From Archilochus colubris (taxonomy: Eukaryota > Chordata > Aves > Apodiformes > Trochilidae), in assembly GCA_023079485.1 (NCBI GenBank), contig CM041104.1:7796864-7860863 (forward strand): DNA of 64,000 bases, written 5' to 3'. The notes beneath the pieces were generated by a model. It searched no databases. It saw only the letters and a program-made list of their open reading frames with translations, and was not told the origin of the DNA. The translations under genes and the position numbers were made by a program. Within the stretch, counting starts at the first letter, position 1. Each line of letters starts with the position of its first letter. Shown here piece by piece: positions 12,266 to 24,341 of the stretch.

Positions 12266-15200
12266 CTGTGGACAAATTGCAGACATGAATGAAACCAACT
12301 CTGTTTTACCAGGACTTTCCAAATCTTCCCAGAACTAACCATAGATAGATCTTGTCATCGTTACCATCTGTTGACTGCCAAACAGCTTCTCCAGGGTGCT
12401 AAATTTAGGTTTGAGAGGGAAAAATAAACTTACTCAAGGCATTTTATTTGGAAACATTCAGGAGCTGGCTGCAGTATTTCAGCTGTTCTGGCCTTACTCC
12501 TTGTCCTTGAGAAAGGACAGCTTGGATGAATGAGCTGGAACTTGCCCATCTCTGTTTCCAAATAAATAGCCAAATTTTCAAGTGCAGGCATACTACAGCC
12601 CTGGAGCCCAAAAATTCCACCTGCAGAGAGGATTCCACTGAATAACACTGAATTCCTTCAGAATAAAAATAAAAATAAACATAAATATAAACCTCTTATA
12701 CAAAAACCCACAGAACAGGGACTACACTGGGCTTGGAAAAGTCCATTTGCCAACAAAAGCTCCATCTCCATGTGCAGGCACCAAGCCCTGTGCCTACATC
12801 ACAAAGCCACACTGGTGAGCAGGAGGGGTCACACCAGGACCCTGCTGCAGCCTGGGCTTTGCACAAGCGTGTTTTTCAGAGGCCTGAATGTCTGAGGAGC
12901 AGGACCTTGTGCTGCAGACTGAGTTCAGGAAAGGAAGGAAGAGCTAAAGTGGAATCCAAATAGGCACATACATAGATTGAGGATTTCTGATGTCTTTACT
13001 GTTCTTGGCCATGAACTTGGAGCATGACTTTAGCAAGTTAATTTCTTCCCCCATCCAGAAAACCAGGATAGCACCATCCCTCCACCTATGTTCCTCTCAT
13101 CCCATAAAACAGCCATTTGCACTGTCAGAAAAGCTTCGGAGAATCCCGGTCACCATCCCTGCAAGCCTATTCCAAGCGTTTGCTAACAAGCAGCAGGACC
13201 TGAAGAAAGTGAAGATGTGAGATTTGTTCCCCACGATGCAAACAGATGGAAAATATAATGAGCCTCCCTGTGACCAGACCAGGTGGGCAGCAGTTTGGGT
13301 CTGGTGAACTGTGAGTTCATGACCTGCACTCAAACTCCTCCAGATTCATCCACCCCAACTGGAAAGGTCTCTAGAGGATGCTGCTCATCTATTTCACAGC
13401 TGGCTTGGCTGAATTTGTACTTTCTCTGACAAAGAGCCTGCTCCCAAGAGACCCTGAGTACTTGTGTCTTCCCTTCACTGAACACCATTAGCTGCTGTGC
13501 CAAAAATAAGGAAATAAGTTATCCTGCATGTTCAGCACAGGCCCTCCACTTGCACACAGGCGAGAGCTGTGCTTTCTGCACCTTCTTACTGCTGTGCAGC
13601 CTTCAGAAAATCAGATACCCAACAGATCCTGGCAGTGGTAAGAGCTGTGAAGATTCTCTCACCACATGAAGAAAATGCTATTTGGTGGCAAAACTCAGGT
13701 AATCTGTAGGTAAGTATCTGTGGAAGAGGGGAGCAACTCTAGCAAGGACAAGCTCAGCTGAACCCTATCTGCCAGCCATGACACAGAAAATTTGCTGTTG
13801 TTAAAAATATAGCTAACTCAATATTTCTAAACTTTCTTGTGCCATTTGAGAGATTATATTCACTGAAGCTGCTACTTTTTTCACAATGCTGTATGATTAA
13901 TTCCTTTCCCTGAAGGAAATATTCAAATATTTGATGAGTTCATAATTGGATTTATCACAGATAGATTTGTAGCTTCAAAGGCTCAAGAGTTATCATTACA
14001 AACATGTCTATAATAGTCGAGTGAAAAGGTATTGAAGTTTTGCTCTGGACACTGTCTATTCCTATTCAACCACCAAATTTCAATTCCCAAGCATCCCAAA
14101 TCACCAAAATTCCAGATTAACCTAAACCTCCTTCAGATTTCAGTGTGTTAAGAGAGAGCTGTGTACCTGACATCTCACAAATCAGTGGTTCTCAAGGCTT
14201 TTTTGGGATGAGGAAGGGCAAATTTTAGCCTGGAAATAACCATCTGACTCATCTGAATTACATTTGGATCTCAGCAAGCTGGAAATCACTGCTGAAGAGC
14301 AGCTCTCTGTCCAACTTCCATAGAGCACAGTGTTTGTGTACGCTGCAGCCTACCAGGGAGCCGGGGAGAACAGCTGGGAATGTGCATCTCAGCTCCTAGG
14401 AAATGCCCAAAACCCTTCTGCCATCCTCAGCTGAGCTGGGGCAGCCTCAGAAGTGCTGCCTGGCAGCCAGCAATGGGCAGAGGTGCCCTGTGGGTACCCT
14501 GGTGCAGCTCCATGCTGCCAGCAGCAGCCAGGCTGATGTTTGGGCATGGCTACAGCATGAACTGCAGGCACCCCCAAAACTGCTCTTATCCTGCCCCAGA
14601 AAAGGTCAGGCCTAGAGGTGTACAAAACCACGTGTGCTTTACATATGCTGCAGAATAACACCATTTGGAAGCATTTTAGATGAATTCTCCAATGCAGATA
14701 GAGTGCTGAGCAGAAAGGTGGAGGAATACAGGTACCTACTGAGCACTGGACTCCATCTGCCCTGTTTTGTCTGCAGTGTTCTCCATCCACTAGGTGGTTT
14801 GCAAACCCTTTCCATCTTCCAAGGTCTATCTTTTTTTTTTCTTTTTTTTTTCCCCAGGCCTATAAGAATGTTTCATCATATTTCCATGAGCAAGGAGGCT
14901 CAAGGTTCACTGTGGACCTGTCTCAACAGGATGACTTTTTTTTCTCTGTAAGAAATATTAATTACCAATAAATCCCTGTCCTCTAAAACTCATGATGGGT
15001 AGACTGCATGCAATAATTTCACACTATTTCTTCTCTTCCCCCAGGGGCTGGCACTTCATAAAGTGACCTACAGCTACTGGAGTTTATTAGCTTTGAACAC
15101 ACAAAACACTGTTGATTTAGCCAGTTGGGGTGTTTACTCTCAATAGCAACAGTTACAGACTTAAGGCAGCAATGCAAATGCTATAGAAATCCTCACACTT

Positions 15201-18200
15201 GGCCTGCAGCAGTGTGTCAACCTATTTACAGGGGACATTGTTTTTCTATTTTATTTGACTGCCTGCAAATCAAGATGTCATGGATGCACGGTGCCAAGAA
15301 ATACAATGCACACAGTGACACAAGAAAGGGAGCTGCTTTCTCAGATCTCTGCACCCTGGCCAGTGAGCCTCAGCCTGGGAGGGAAGCAGCCCCCACTCTG
15401 CCCCCCTGCTGCCCACAGCCCACCCAGGCTCATACACCCACTGCAGGGGTACAGGGTGCTGCACAGGGGTCAGCATTCATCCCTTTCCCCATGCTAGCAG
15501 GCAGAGGAAAGTTTAAGCCAGCCTAAAACCCTGGGCTGGCAAGCTGAGTGCTTCAAAGGAGATGCACAAGCCTGGAGGCAGAGTGGTAATCAGGAGTAGG
15601 ACTGAGGTTCCACTGCAACTCCATGAGAACAAAGCTGGCATTACCTCTGGTTACCTCCAAACTGCCATGACAAGCCATGTAAACAAAAAGATGTGGCTAC
15701 TTAAAAGAGGTGGGGGTCACAACTTGCACCAGCAGTGCAGCAGTCCCTCCAGGCCAAATGCCCAGGTCCCTCGTTGGACAGCCCCTGGGTGCCCAGGGCA
15801 GCCCCAGCTCACCCAAGCTTGCTGGAAGCCTTTAAACCTCCAAAAGGCTCTTAGCTCCAGCCACTGAGTCCTGTTGGATTTGAGAAGAGCAGCTAAAACT
15901 GGGTGTCTGATGCTTAAAAGAATTGTGAGCCTTGGAAGCAATAGCAAAAGAGTAATTTGTTGTGGGATTAATTCTTCCACCTCAGTGCAAACCTTAATGA
16001 GCCAAAGTAAATATTTCATTCATCCTGTCACACTTTGTTTATTTACCACTAGCTGCCTGCCTGCAGTAGGACTGATAGTTGCAGAGCTCCTGTGCCTAGT
16101 GCTTATCCAATGTATTAGTGTCCTGGAAGACTTTGATCCCATCCATCACATACTGAAGCACCCTGAACTCTCTGATGGGAGGAGAGGCAAAAGCTGGGTA
16201 GCTGCAGCATGGGAGCCAGGGGAGGACCAATGCATCTCTAGCCAGCAGGCAGACATCAGTAAGGCACCCCAGAGAGCATCAATCTTCTCATCAGAGGGAT
16301 GGGATGAATTACTTCCTGGTAAGAGTATGGGCCAGTGGAAGGCTTAAGTGGGAATCAAGTAAATAAAGCAAATTTTCAACCCTCACAATTAGATAGGAAC
16401 CCTGAAAATCTGCTCTAAATGCTATGGAAAGAAGAACCTGGTATGAATGACAATGGTTTCCAGTTTGTTGCCAGCAGGACAGCAGTTTGTGCAGAGCCAT
16501 CCAAGAAATAGAGGGTTTTTCTCCACCTCCTTCTCTGCATGTAATTTATTTTATGGTGTCCTTGTGAAGGAGGAGTGACAAGCACTGATGGCAGCAGTGT
16601 CAGATAAGTATGATACTTTCTATGAACTGCAGCCAACTCACCAAACCAGCGTGTGATTAATGACAGGAAAACCATGGCCTCGGCTCACTTCTCGTGTCGA
16701 TCATCTCTGTGGGTATGCACAGCATTTCCCTTTAATCCCTTGTGGAGGAGATCTGCTGAGTTTAAATTATGCTCAGAAATCCATGTTCTGTATAACATGC
16801 TGGAGTGCTTGCTTTTACCAATAGTATTATTGTGAAGAAAATAAAACAAGCAGGAATTATCCTTGTAGCAAAGCTTGCAGCCTGCAGAAAGGGTGGGCAT
16901 TTTCCCTCTGACTCAGACTTTCCAGACTGAAATAACTTAATTGCACATTAAAAGTGGCAAATGTTGTCAGAATTAGCTTTTAAATTCTGTGCATTAAGAG
17001 ACAAAGTTTTCACATTAGAAAACTCACCAGGTTTCCTGTCAGTTGTATTTTGGGCAAACTGTGTGACTATCTTATAATTGAAATGAAAGGGAGAGAAAAT
17101 TCCTTTAATTCAACTGGAAGCCATGCTGCTCACATAATAAACATAGCTATGGTTAAACTTGCAAATGAGTATGTCTCAAGTGCAAAGAGACCACTCATTT
17201 CTGGTTTGGTTTTTTCTTTTTTTTTTTTTTAATCCCAGTGAACTAGGGCTCCTTCTTGCCTGTTTTTGTGTTCCAACCAACCCAACTCCCAGCCAAGGAA
17301 AAGTGCTCACTGGTTTGCCAAGACAACATTCTTTTACATGACTAGCTCTTTCCTCTGTAGTTATTAATGTGTCACATATCATAGGCTCAGATTGTCTAAT
17401 ATTATGGGAAAATCTACTAGAAGGAGAGAAAAATAAAGGAAACTTCCAGGGAAATTGATTAAAGGGAAATAAGATATTTGACCCAATTTAGTGGAACAAA
17501 ATACCACCAATAATAGGAACTATTTAAATTCCTCAGATGGATACACAGTTCTTTAGCAATAAGCTTTGTTTGTTTTGTTTTTTTACCACACCTTGGAATA
17601 TATATTTTAAGAACAAAATTTTAGACTCTCTCCCATGCCAAGTGCAATCACTTGCATTTTTAAGGGGTTCACAAGCACAGCTTAGGATCAGCAAATGTGG
17701 ATTACAAGAAACAAGAACTGTGACACACTTTGGGAAGGTTTAACCAAGACCCATTAGAATAAAAACTGTGACACAGTGTGGATGATATTCTTAAACCTTA
17801 CATCTGCCAGATTTGGATAAAGGAGTTTTTGACTGCTGAAAGCATTGAGTAAAACAAGCTGCCTCACAGGTGCTGATGTGGCTGCTCTGATCTCCCTTCA
17901 ATCCTGCTCCTCTGCTCCATGATGCTTCAGCCAAGGAGTAGAAACCCAACTCCAGAGATCAATCACTCACCAAGAAATTAATAATCTTTCTTAACAGTTT
18001 GAAAATAATTGTCAGGTCTGCAAATATCAAAGCCTTTTGTTGTTGCTAGGAATGGGTTTGAAGGAAGAAGCTCAGTGACCTTCATGTCTGTGGTTTCACC
18101 ACCTTCTGTGGCAGCAGCTCTGCCTGGCCCAGCAGGAGCTCACCTAAACATAGACCTGCACCAGCCCAGACATTCAGGCTGACACAACTGCAGGATGACC

Positions 18201-21200
18201 AATGGTCCCACGGTGTGCAGGGATGCCCAGGCAGAGAGCCAAGGAGCCAGGACAGGAGGTGCTACTGCATGGATGCTACTGAATGGACCCATCAGCTGTG
18301 GATCCTGGGGACACATAGCACCTGTGGGACTTGCTGCTTTCAGGGCCTCAAGTGTGGAGCAACACCTAAAAGAAGGGATTTTTCTCACCCTTCCACCACC
18401 ACATCTACAAGATGATGGCTTTTTATCCCTAAGTAAGTGATGGACTGTTGCTACAATTATCAGAGGGCTTTCAAATGCCTTTTCCTCCTCAGTGGCTTCA
18501 GACCTAATCGGCAGGCAACTGGAGAAAACAGCTACAAGCTGCTGAATGTGCAAGCTTGTCTGCATATGAGGTCCATTTGGAGGCATAACTGATCATTTAA
18601 CAATGTATCACCTCCTTGGTCCTCCCACACAGCTGCCTGGGGAGGATCTTTCTCCGGATGATTCTTTGAACCTGTGAAATCCCCTCCTAAAACCTGTCAA
18701 GTGCTGAATGTGACACAGATGAGGTGGAACCTAATCACCCCGTGAAAAGCAGATACTTCACAGTTCTTGCTTCATTGCAGCTAATGATCTGCTGACACCA
18801 GTGGGAGTTTTTAGCTGGGATTGCCTTCTGCTGAGGAGAGCACTCAGCTGTTCTGTTGGTAGCAACAGTGCTCCCGAGGGAACCCAACTGGTAGGGAAGG
18901 GGCCAGTTATCTGAAAGCTGCTACTTGCTAAGGCTTTCCCCGGTGGGATGTTATTAACAACAGCTACTAGAGAGGAGAGATCTGAAAGGAGAGTCACTGG
19001 GGATAAGGGTTCTCAGGTGGCTGTGTCAAAAAAAAAAAAAAAAAGAACCACAGCAGCACAACAGCACAAAAAGGATGCAAGGAGAAAATGTCATGGAGCC
19101 CCAGAGTGCCCCTTCTTGGCAGAGCATGGGAGCTTACCTGAGGCTGTCAGCTCTGCAACATGTGCTGACTGTCTGGCAGAAGCTGAGATTACCATCTCTA
19201 GTGTGATTTAGCCTGCATCACTAATACTAGCTGAAGCAACTAATGGTTTTAACCATCTTCTCAGAAAGGGGCTGAGATCAGGAAGCGCTACTGAAATGCA
19301 AAACCATTGCTAAATATGCAACACACGTTCTGAACAGAAGAGGCTTGTGACTGCACAGCACTTCATACTCTATTCCCGTGAGTTCAGAACAGCACGGTCC
19401 TTAGTGTATCTCTCCAAATTGCCTGCATATCCAGTATTCAAAAAATAATTTTTTAATTGGGGAACAAATGCATTTTTTTCTTGTAGAAGCTCTGCTGTCT
19501 GATATGTAGCCAACATTTTAATATTTTAATTATAAAAATTGTAACAATTAGCCACTTATACTGCTCCACTCTTTGCTTTTTTATGCCCCTAAGCCTCATC
19601 AAAGTAAACATATCTCAGTAGAAATGCTCAGACATCCTAAACAAGCCATTGCAAATATCAGCCACTGTACAAGCAGATCAGGTGTGTACATACCAAAATA
19701 CAATCTTATTCTGTAAACTATGACCAGACTTCTGCCTGAACACTCTTTTGTGATGAGCACAAGTGGAATGTACAATTGTGGGAGGGTCATAGAAATGCCT
19801 GGCTAACTCTTATTTGCCTTTCCAGTAGCAGAATTGGAGTGTGATTTGTGCGGGGGTCCCCTTATGACTCTGGAACCATCCACCCTCTGCTCTGGGCTCG
19901 TGGTGTCTTTCTGTACAGTGGATGTACAAGTCACACCTGCAGTTTCCCCACCCAAGTAGCTCCCTGCTGCAGGCAGGAATGGGTTGTTTCTACTTGGAAA
20001 AGCAGCTGAAGCAGAAGCCAGGTGATCCTTTGTGGGAATTCCCGTCCTATCCACAGAAGCTGCAGTTTGCTGAATGTTTCCTTTAGCAAATGGGCCTTTG
20101 TTTCAGCAGAGACATGTTTGGGGTGGAGGCCACTATTGTTTCAGCCATCTGGTTCCATAAAGAATCATAACTGTTTCCTATGGAGAAAGGTGGTGGCTAC
20201 TCCCACTATCCTCGCTTCCCCATCACGGTGCCATGGTGACTTCAGCTGCTAAAATGATCAGATAGTTGGTATCTTCTCATAAATATTGCCAAGAGACCAT
20301 ACATATCCATCACCCTCTCCTCAGCCTCATCTTGTTTATTAATTTCTACTGTTTTATTCAAACCTGCCATTAATAATGGAGTAGCCAAAACTCTTGATTC
20401 CTTATCAAAAATTGGCTCCTCTCTTATTCTAAGCTGTTATTATTTAAGTAAAGCCTGAATCTCAAGGAATAAAACTCACATATGAGAAGCTCTTCAATGA
20501 CTTTCTTCACATGACTTATGGAAAGACAGGTTCTGCTAAAGGGGTGAGTCATTAAGCAAAGGATAGGAAAACCGTTTATTATGTATTTGTGAAATCCCCA
20601 AACCACTGAAAAGGCACCATTTACCAACAAAAAGCATCACAGGATGCACATGAACCAGCAAAGTAGGTGGAGCCCTTCCAGAAATGACTACACCATGGGG
20701 GGCACCCTGTCAGAGGCCTCTCTTTCTCAGGATTCAGAACAAGAAAATGAGTGGGAGGTGCAGGTTTCTCAGCTTACATGCTTATAGGATTTGCCCCTCA
20801 GAAATTAAAACTGCAGATTTTCTTCTCTCCCTCAGGGGAATAACAGAACAAGCTGGGCTTTCCCTGCTTCATCTGCAGGCTCCTGAGCTGCACACCCCTG
20901 AGCACTGACATCTAGAAAAAAACAATAACCAGGATGCACCTGAGCCTCAAAAGTAAACCTGTTTCTCCATTGCAGTTGTGTTCCTACCACAGCTCAAATC
21001 AGAAGACTGTGGTCACTCCTTCCTCCCGGCCACAGTGCTAGGATCTGGCCCACGTTTGAATTCAAAACCTCCAACCACCTGCCAGCAGATATCCAGATAA
21101 CAAGTTCTGGTTGTGCCTCCACTCAAACTAAAACCACTCCCAGGAAGGCAGGCAGCTCACACACTCACGCACAGACCTGGGGAATGCACATACACCCCTA

Positions 21201-21895
21201 CACACACACCCGTGCTGCTCACAGAGAAGACCTGCTGGCCAGAAGGATCCAGCAGCAACACACTAATCAATAAACTTGGCAAAAGCCTCAAAGTCCCTTG
21301 CTGTTTTCACAAGAGCTCTAAGCACCATCTGCCACCAAAACTCGTTTCAGGAAAGGGAGTGCCTGTAGGCAAGAGCTGCAGGTCACTCACACAGTGGCAC
21401 AGAGGCACCAGTGCAGGAGGAGCAGAGTATCCCCACCTCTGCCTGGCTGAGCAGAGCAGGAGGAGCAGAGCACCTCACCTCTACTTGGCTGAGCACAGCA
21501 GGAGGAGCAGAGCACCTCACCTCTACTTGGCTGAGCACAGCAGGAGGAGCAGAGTATCCCCACCTCTGCCTGGCTGAGCAGAGCACCTCACCTCTACTTG
21601 GTTGAGCAGAGCAGGAGGAGCAGAGTATCCCCACCTCTGCCTGGCTGAGCAGAGCACCTCACCTCTACTTGGTTGAGCAGAGCAGGAGGAGCAGAGCACC
21701 TCACCTCTACTTGGTTGAGCAGAGCAGGAGGAGCAGAGCACCTCACCTCTACTTGGCTGAGCACAGCAGGAGGAGCAGAGCATCCCCACCACTGCTTGTG
21801 CATGGTGCAGCTCTTCCCCTCAGCACTAGCCTGGGGCAGAGGGACAAGACCATCACTATTGCAAGAGAGAGAAGAAAATCTCAGGGGATACTTAC
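12266..21895 (-). other. NFATC2: NFATC2 intron 5
   Basis: 9.6 kb between exons 5 and 6. It contains a poly(A) run near 19.03 kb, a T-rich tract near 14.83-14.85 kb, CA-rich sequence near 21.15-21.21 kb, and the minisatellite that begins 93 bp inside the intron. The open frames at 14.4-14.8, 15.1-15.9 and 18.1-18.6 kb show no recognisable domain or conservation signal. Confidence 0.85.
21413..21803. repeat. 42-bp minisatellite with 71-bp composite units beside exon 5
   Basis: Units starting GCAGGAGGAGCAGAG begin at 21413, 21456, 21498, 21540, 21611, 21682, 21724 and 21766. Spacings are 43, 42, 42, 71, 71, 42 and 42 bp; the 71-bp units are a full unit plus a 28-bp partial one. Two sequence types alternate: TATCCCCACCTCTGCCTGG and CACCTCACCTCTACTTGG. 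The array ends 93 bp from the exon 5 donor. Because 42 is a multiple of three, several frames are open and give 14-residue repeat peptides; these are not treated as genes. Confidence 0.92.
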
Positions 21896-22068
21896 AGCAC
21901 TCGATGGGGTTTGATGCTGCTTGCAGAGAGATGATCCTGCCATTGGACTCGGGGATGTGCACACGGAAGACGAGCCGGACACGTGTGTTCTTCCTGCCGA
22001 TGTCCGTCTCACCCTTGCGCAGCTCAATGTCTGCATTCCTCAGCTTCAAAATCCCCGCACAGTCGATG
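21896..22068 (-). CDS. NFATC2: NFATC2 exon 5: end of Rel-homology DNA-binding domain
   Basis: 173 nt, about residues 515-573. The acceptor is TTTGGCAG|CATCGA and the donor is TGCT|GTAAGT. It encodes [40 protein letters not shown] and [11 protein letters not shown], the most conserved stretch of NFAT Rel domains. The KNTRVR segment includes residues that in the family touch DNA. The frame stays open past the donor for 100 codons, to a stop at 21594-21596, and runs through a 42-bp minisatellite. The strong GTAAGT donor and exact family homology mark the true exon end at 21896. Confidence 0.96.
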
Positions 22069-24138
22069 CTGCCAAATACAGAAACCATTCAGCTTAACTT
22101 TTCTGCTCTTTGACAGCTCAGAAATAGGTGACAGTCAAGAGGATTAAGCTGGTTTGCTTCAACCTTCAGGTTAACAGCAGCTCCACATACTTGTTCTACA
22201 TGTTGCCATTTCAGCAGCTACAGGGGAAGAAATCCCAGGCATTCATTCAGCAAGTGAGGGAGGCTGCCAGACCCCTCCATGAACAGTCTGGGCCCTGTGG
22301 CTCAGTATGTCCCTGGCATGTCCCAGACGAGGGCTTGGGGTGGCCTTTACTCTCCAAACATTACAACCCCACACCTTACCTTCCTTTTATGCATCAGGCA
22401 AAGCCCACCCCAGGGCACGGAGAGTGAACCAGAACAAGTGTGCAATGGGTCAGGCAGTAAGCTGAGCCTGTGCTGCAGTCCTGTGTGCTAGAGAGCATCC
22501 AAGCCCCCACCACGCTCTCTCAAAACAGCTCAGTGCCCAGAGACTGCACAGCAGCTTTTGCCTGCACTTGAGCAAATTAGTTCAGCTCCAGGGGGAATCA
22601 CAGCAGCTAAACCAGCTAATTGCATGCACTATCCAGGCACATTTTCCGTATAGTTTGTAATTCAAGCATCAAATTTAACTCCAAGGCAGGAGACAAACTT
22701 TTTTCTTCCCCTTTTGGACTTGTCAGGTGCTTCTGCTAGAACTGGTCTCTCCAGCCCTGGCCCAGGTCCCTGTGTTAGCCTCCAAAGCCCTGGGATGGTG
22801 CCCCCAGCCAAGGCAGTAGCCTGGCACTGCAGAAAACAGCTCTCTGATCCCCTCTGTGCACAAAGGGAGTATGTAGGGAGCAGGATGAGGCTGAGCAGCA
22901 ATTAAAGTATTAGGATTGCTTAAAGCAACATTGGAATTTAATACTGCTGTATTTTAAGAATATAGTGTAACCTAGCAAACATGCCTGTGTACATTAAGAG
23001 ATTCTCAATTAATATTTACAGAATGTGATTATCTTCATTTCAGTAATAGTCTTTGAAGGGTGCACTGTTATTAGACAGGCACTGCAACCCCATTTTGATA
23101 TAAGTTTTTAATACATACCATTTTTCTTCCTCTGAACTAAAATGAATTTTTGAGAGGTATAAATGCCAAGCTGTTTCTTACACCCAATGTTCCTTGACAT
23201 TGTATGTGTGAAAGGGTTTATTTCTCCAGGGTTACTTGTTAGGAACAGACAACTGTGTTCCCTTCAGCACTTGGCTGCTTAAGTCAGAGATGCAGACTTT
23301 TATTTATTTCCTTAGGTGCAGAGAGAAGGAGAGGCTTGAAGGAAAGGGAGGAATGAGGTATATTTTCTGAAAAAAGATACATAAAGAAAGAACGTACATT
23401 TTGTGATGAAGTAGAGGGGCTTAAAAACATAGCTGCTCTGCCAATTTGTCAGTCTCCTCTGAAGGAGAGAGATACAGCCCTTCTCTCTGCAGAGCAATCA
23501 CTCTCATGCTGCCTGGCACACAGTCAAGCCTGAAGTTTCAGACTGGTGCCCACTTCATCCCTCCGCCTCCATAAAACTGCAAGGAGTAATACAGAAAAGA
23601 TGTGCCTGTACTTGCTTTTCTATTAACCTATTACAACAAGAGTGTGATTTCATGGCCAGAGCACCTGGCTGAGTTCAGGAGAGATGTTTTCTATCCCATT
23701 AAATGTTGTAAAAGGAACTGTACACCTTTCCTCTGCTGGCTGCTGCTCCTTGCTTCTCATTGTATTGCTGCTGCAGAAGGACTTGAGATTCAAGTCTTGT
23801 TTTCCTTAGAGCCCTACAAAACCATTCTGATTTCAAAAATGACAGATGATTACAATATGGTCACTGCAGCAACTGGGGTAAAGAGCAAAAATGCCTGTAT
23901 CATCAGCTGATGGATAGTAACTCTAAGCAGCTTTATTTAACTCAAGTGCTTGTAACTGCTGCCCATGCTTTTGTAAAAAGGGTCTTACACTCATCTATCA
24001 TCCCAATGCTTCGCAAAGGGGAAATCCCTCCAGAGCAGGTATCGTTATCCATTTAAGTGACTCCTTTCCACAGAAGAAAGAACTTCACATGCCAATTAAA
24101 CCCCCCTCAACTTTGCTAGTAAAAAGAAATATGCTTAC
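22069..24138 (-). other. NFATC2: NFATC2 intron 4
   Basis: A 2.07 kb intron with intact GTAAGC...GGCAG borders. I see no repeat or gene in it apart from a moderately GC-rich patch near 22.25-22.85 kb. Confidence 0.9.
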
Positions 24139-24341
24139 GTTGCTTTCATGTTGTTTTTGGGCTCCAGAGGGATCTCTAAAACTTTGGTGTTGCCGATGAT
24201 TTTTTCATAGCTGGTGGTGGTGACAGTTTTCCCCGTGATGCGATGGACTTGATAGAAAGCGTGAGGTTTAAGTATCCGTTCATCTGCTGTCCCAATGAAG
24301 ATCTGAAGACCCAAGGGTTTGTTCTCCATGTAACCATGAAG
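24139..24341 (-). CDS. NFATC2: NFATC2 exon 4: Rel-homology domain, middle part
   Basis: 203 nt, about residues 448-515. The acceptor is TTGACAG|CTTCAT and the donor is GCAAC|GTAAGC. It begins [17 protein letters not shown] and includes [19 protein letters not shown] and [15 protein letters not shown], all typical of the NFAT Rel domain. In NFAT-DNA complexes this part forms beta strands of the specificity domain and, in its later portion, part of the surface that meets Fos-Jun. No frameshift or stop is present. It is 11.7 kb from exon 3 and 2.1 kb from exon 5. Confidence 0.96.

Noticed and set aside
18140..18586. 148-codon minus-strand open frame in intron 5
   Set aside because: No conserved motif and no splice signals matching the neighbouring exons. 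Composition is like other intronic open frames here.
21411..22113. Repeat-peptide open frames on both strands across the minisatellite
   Set aside because: They are produced by the 42-bp period, which is a multiple of three. Only the frame continuous with exon 5 is worth noting, and that is as intron read-through.
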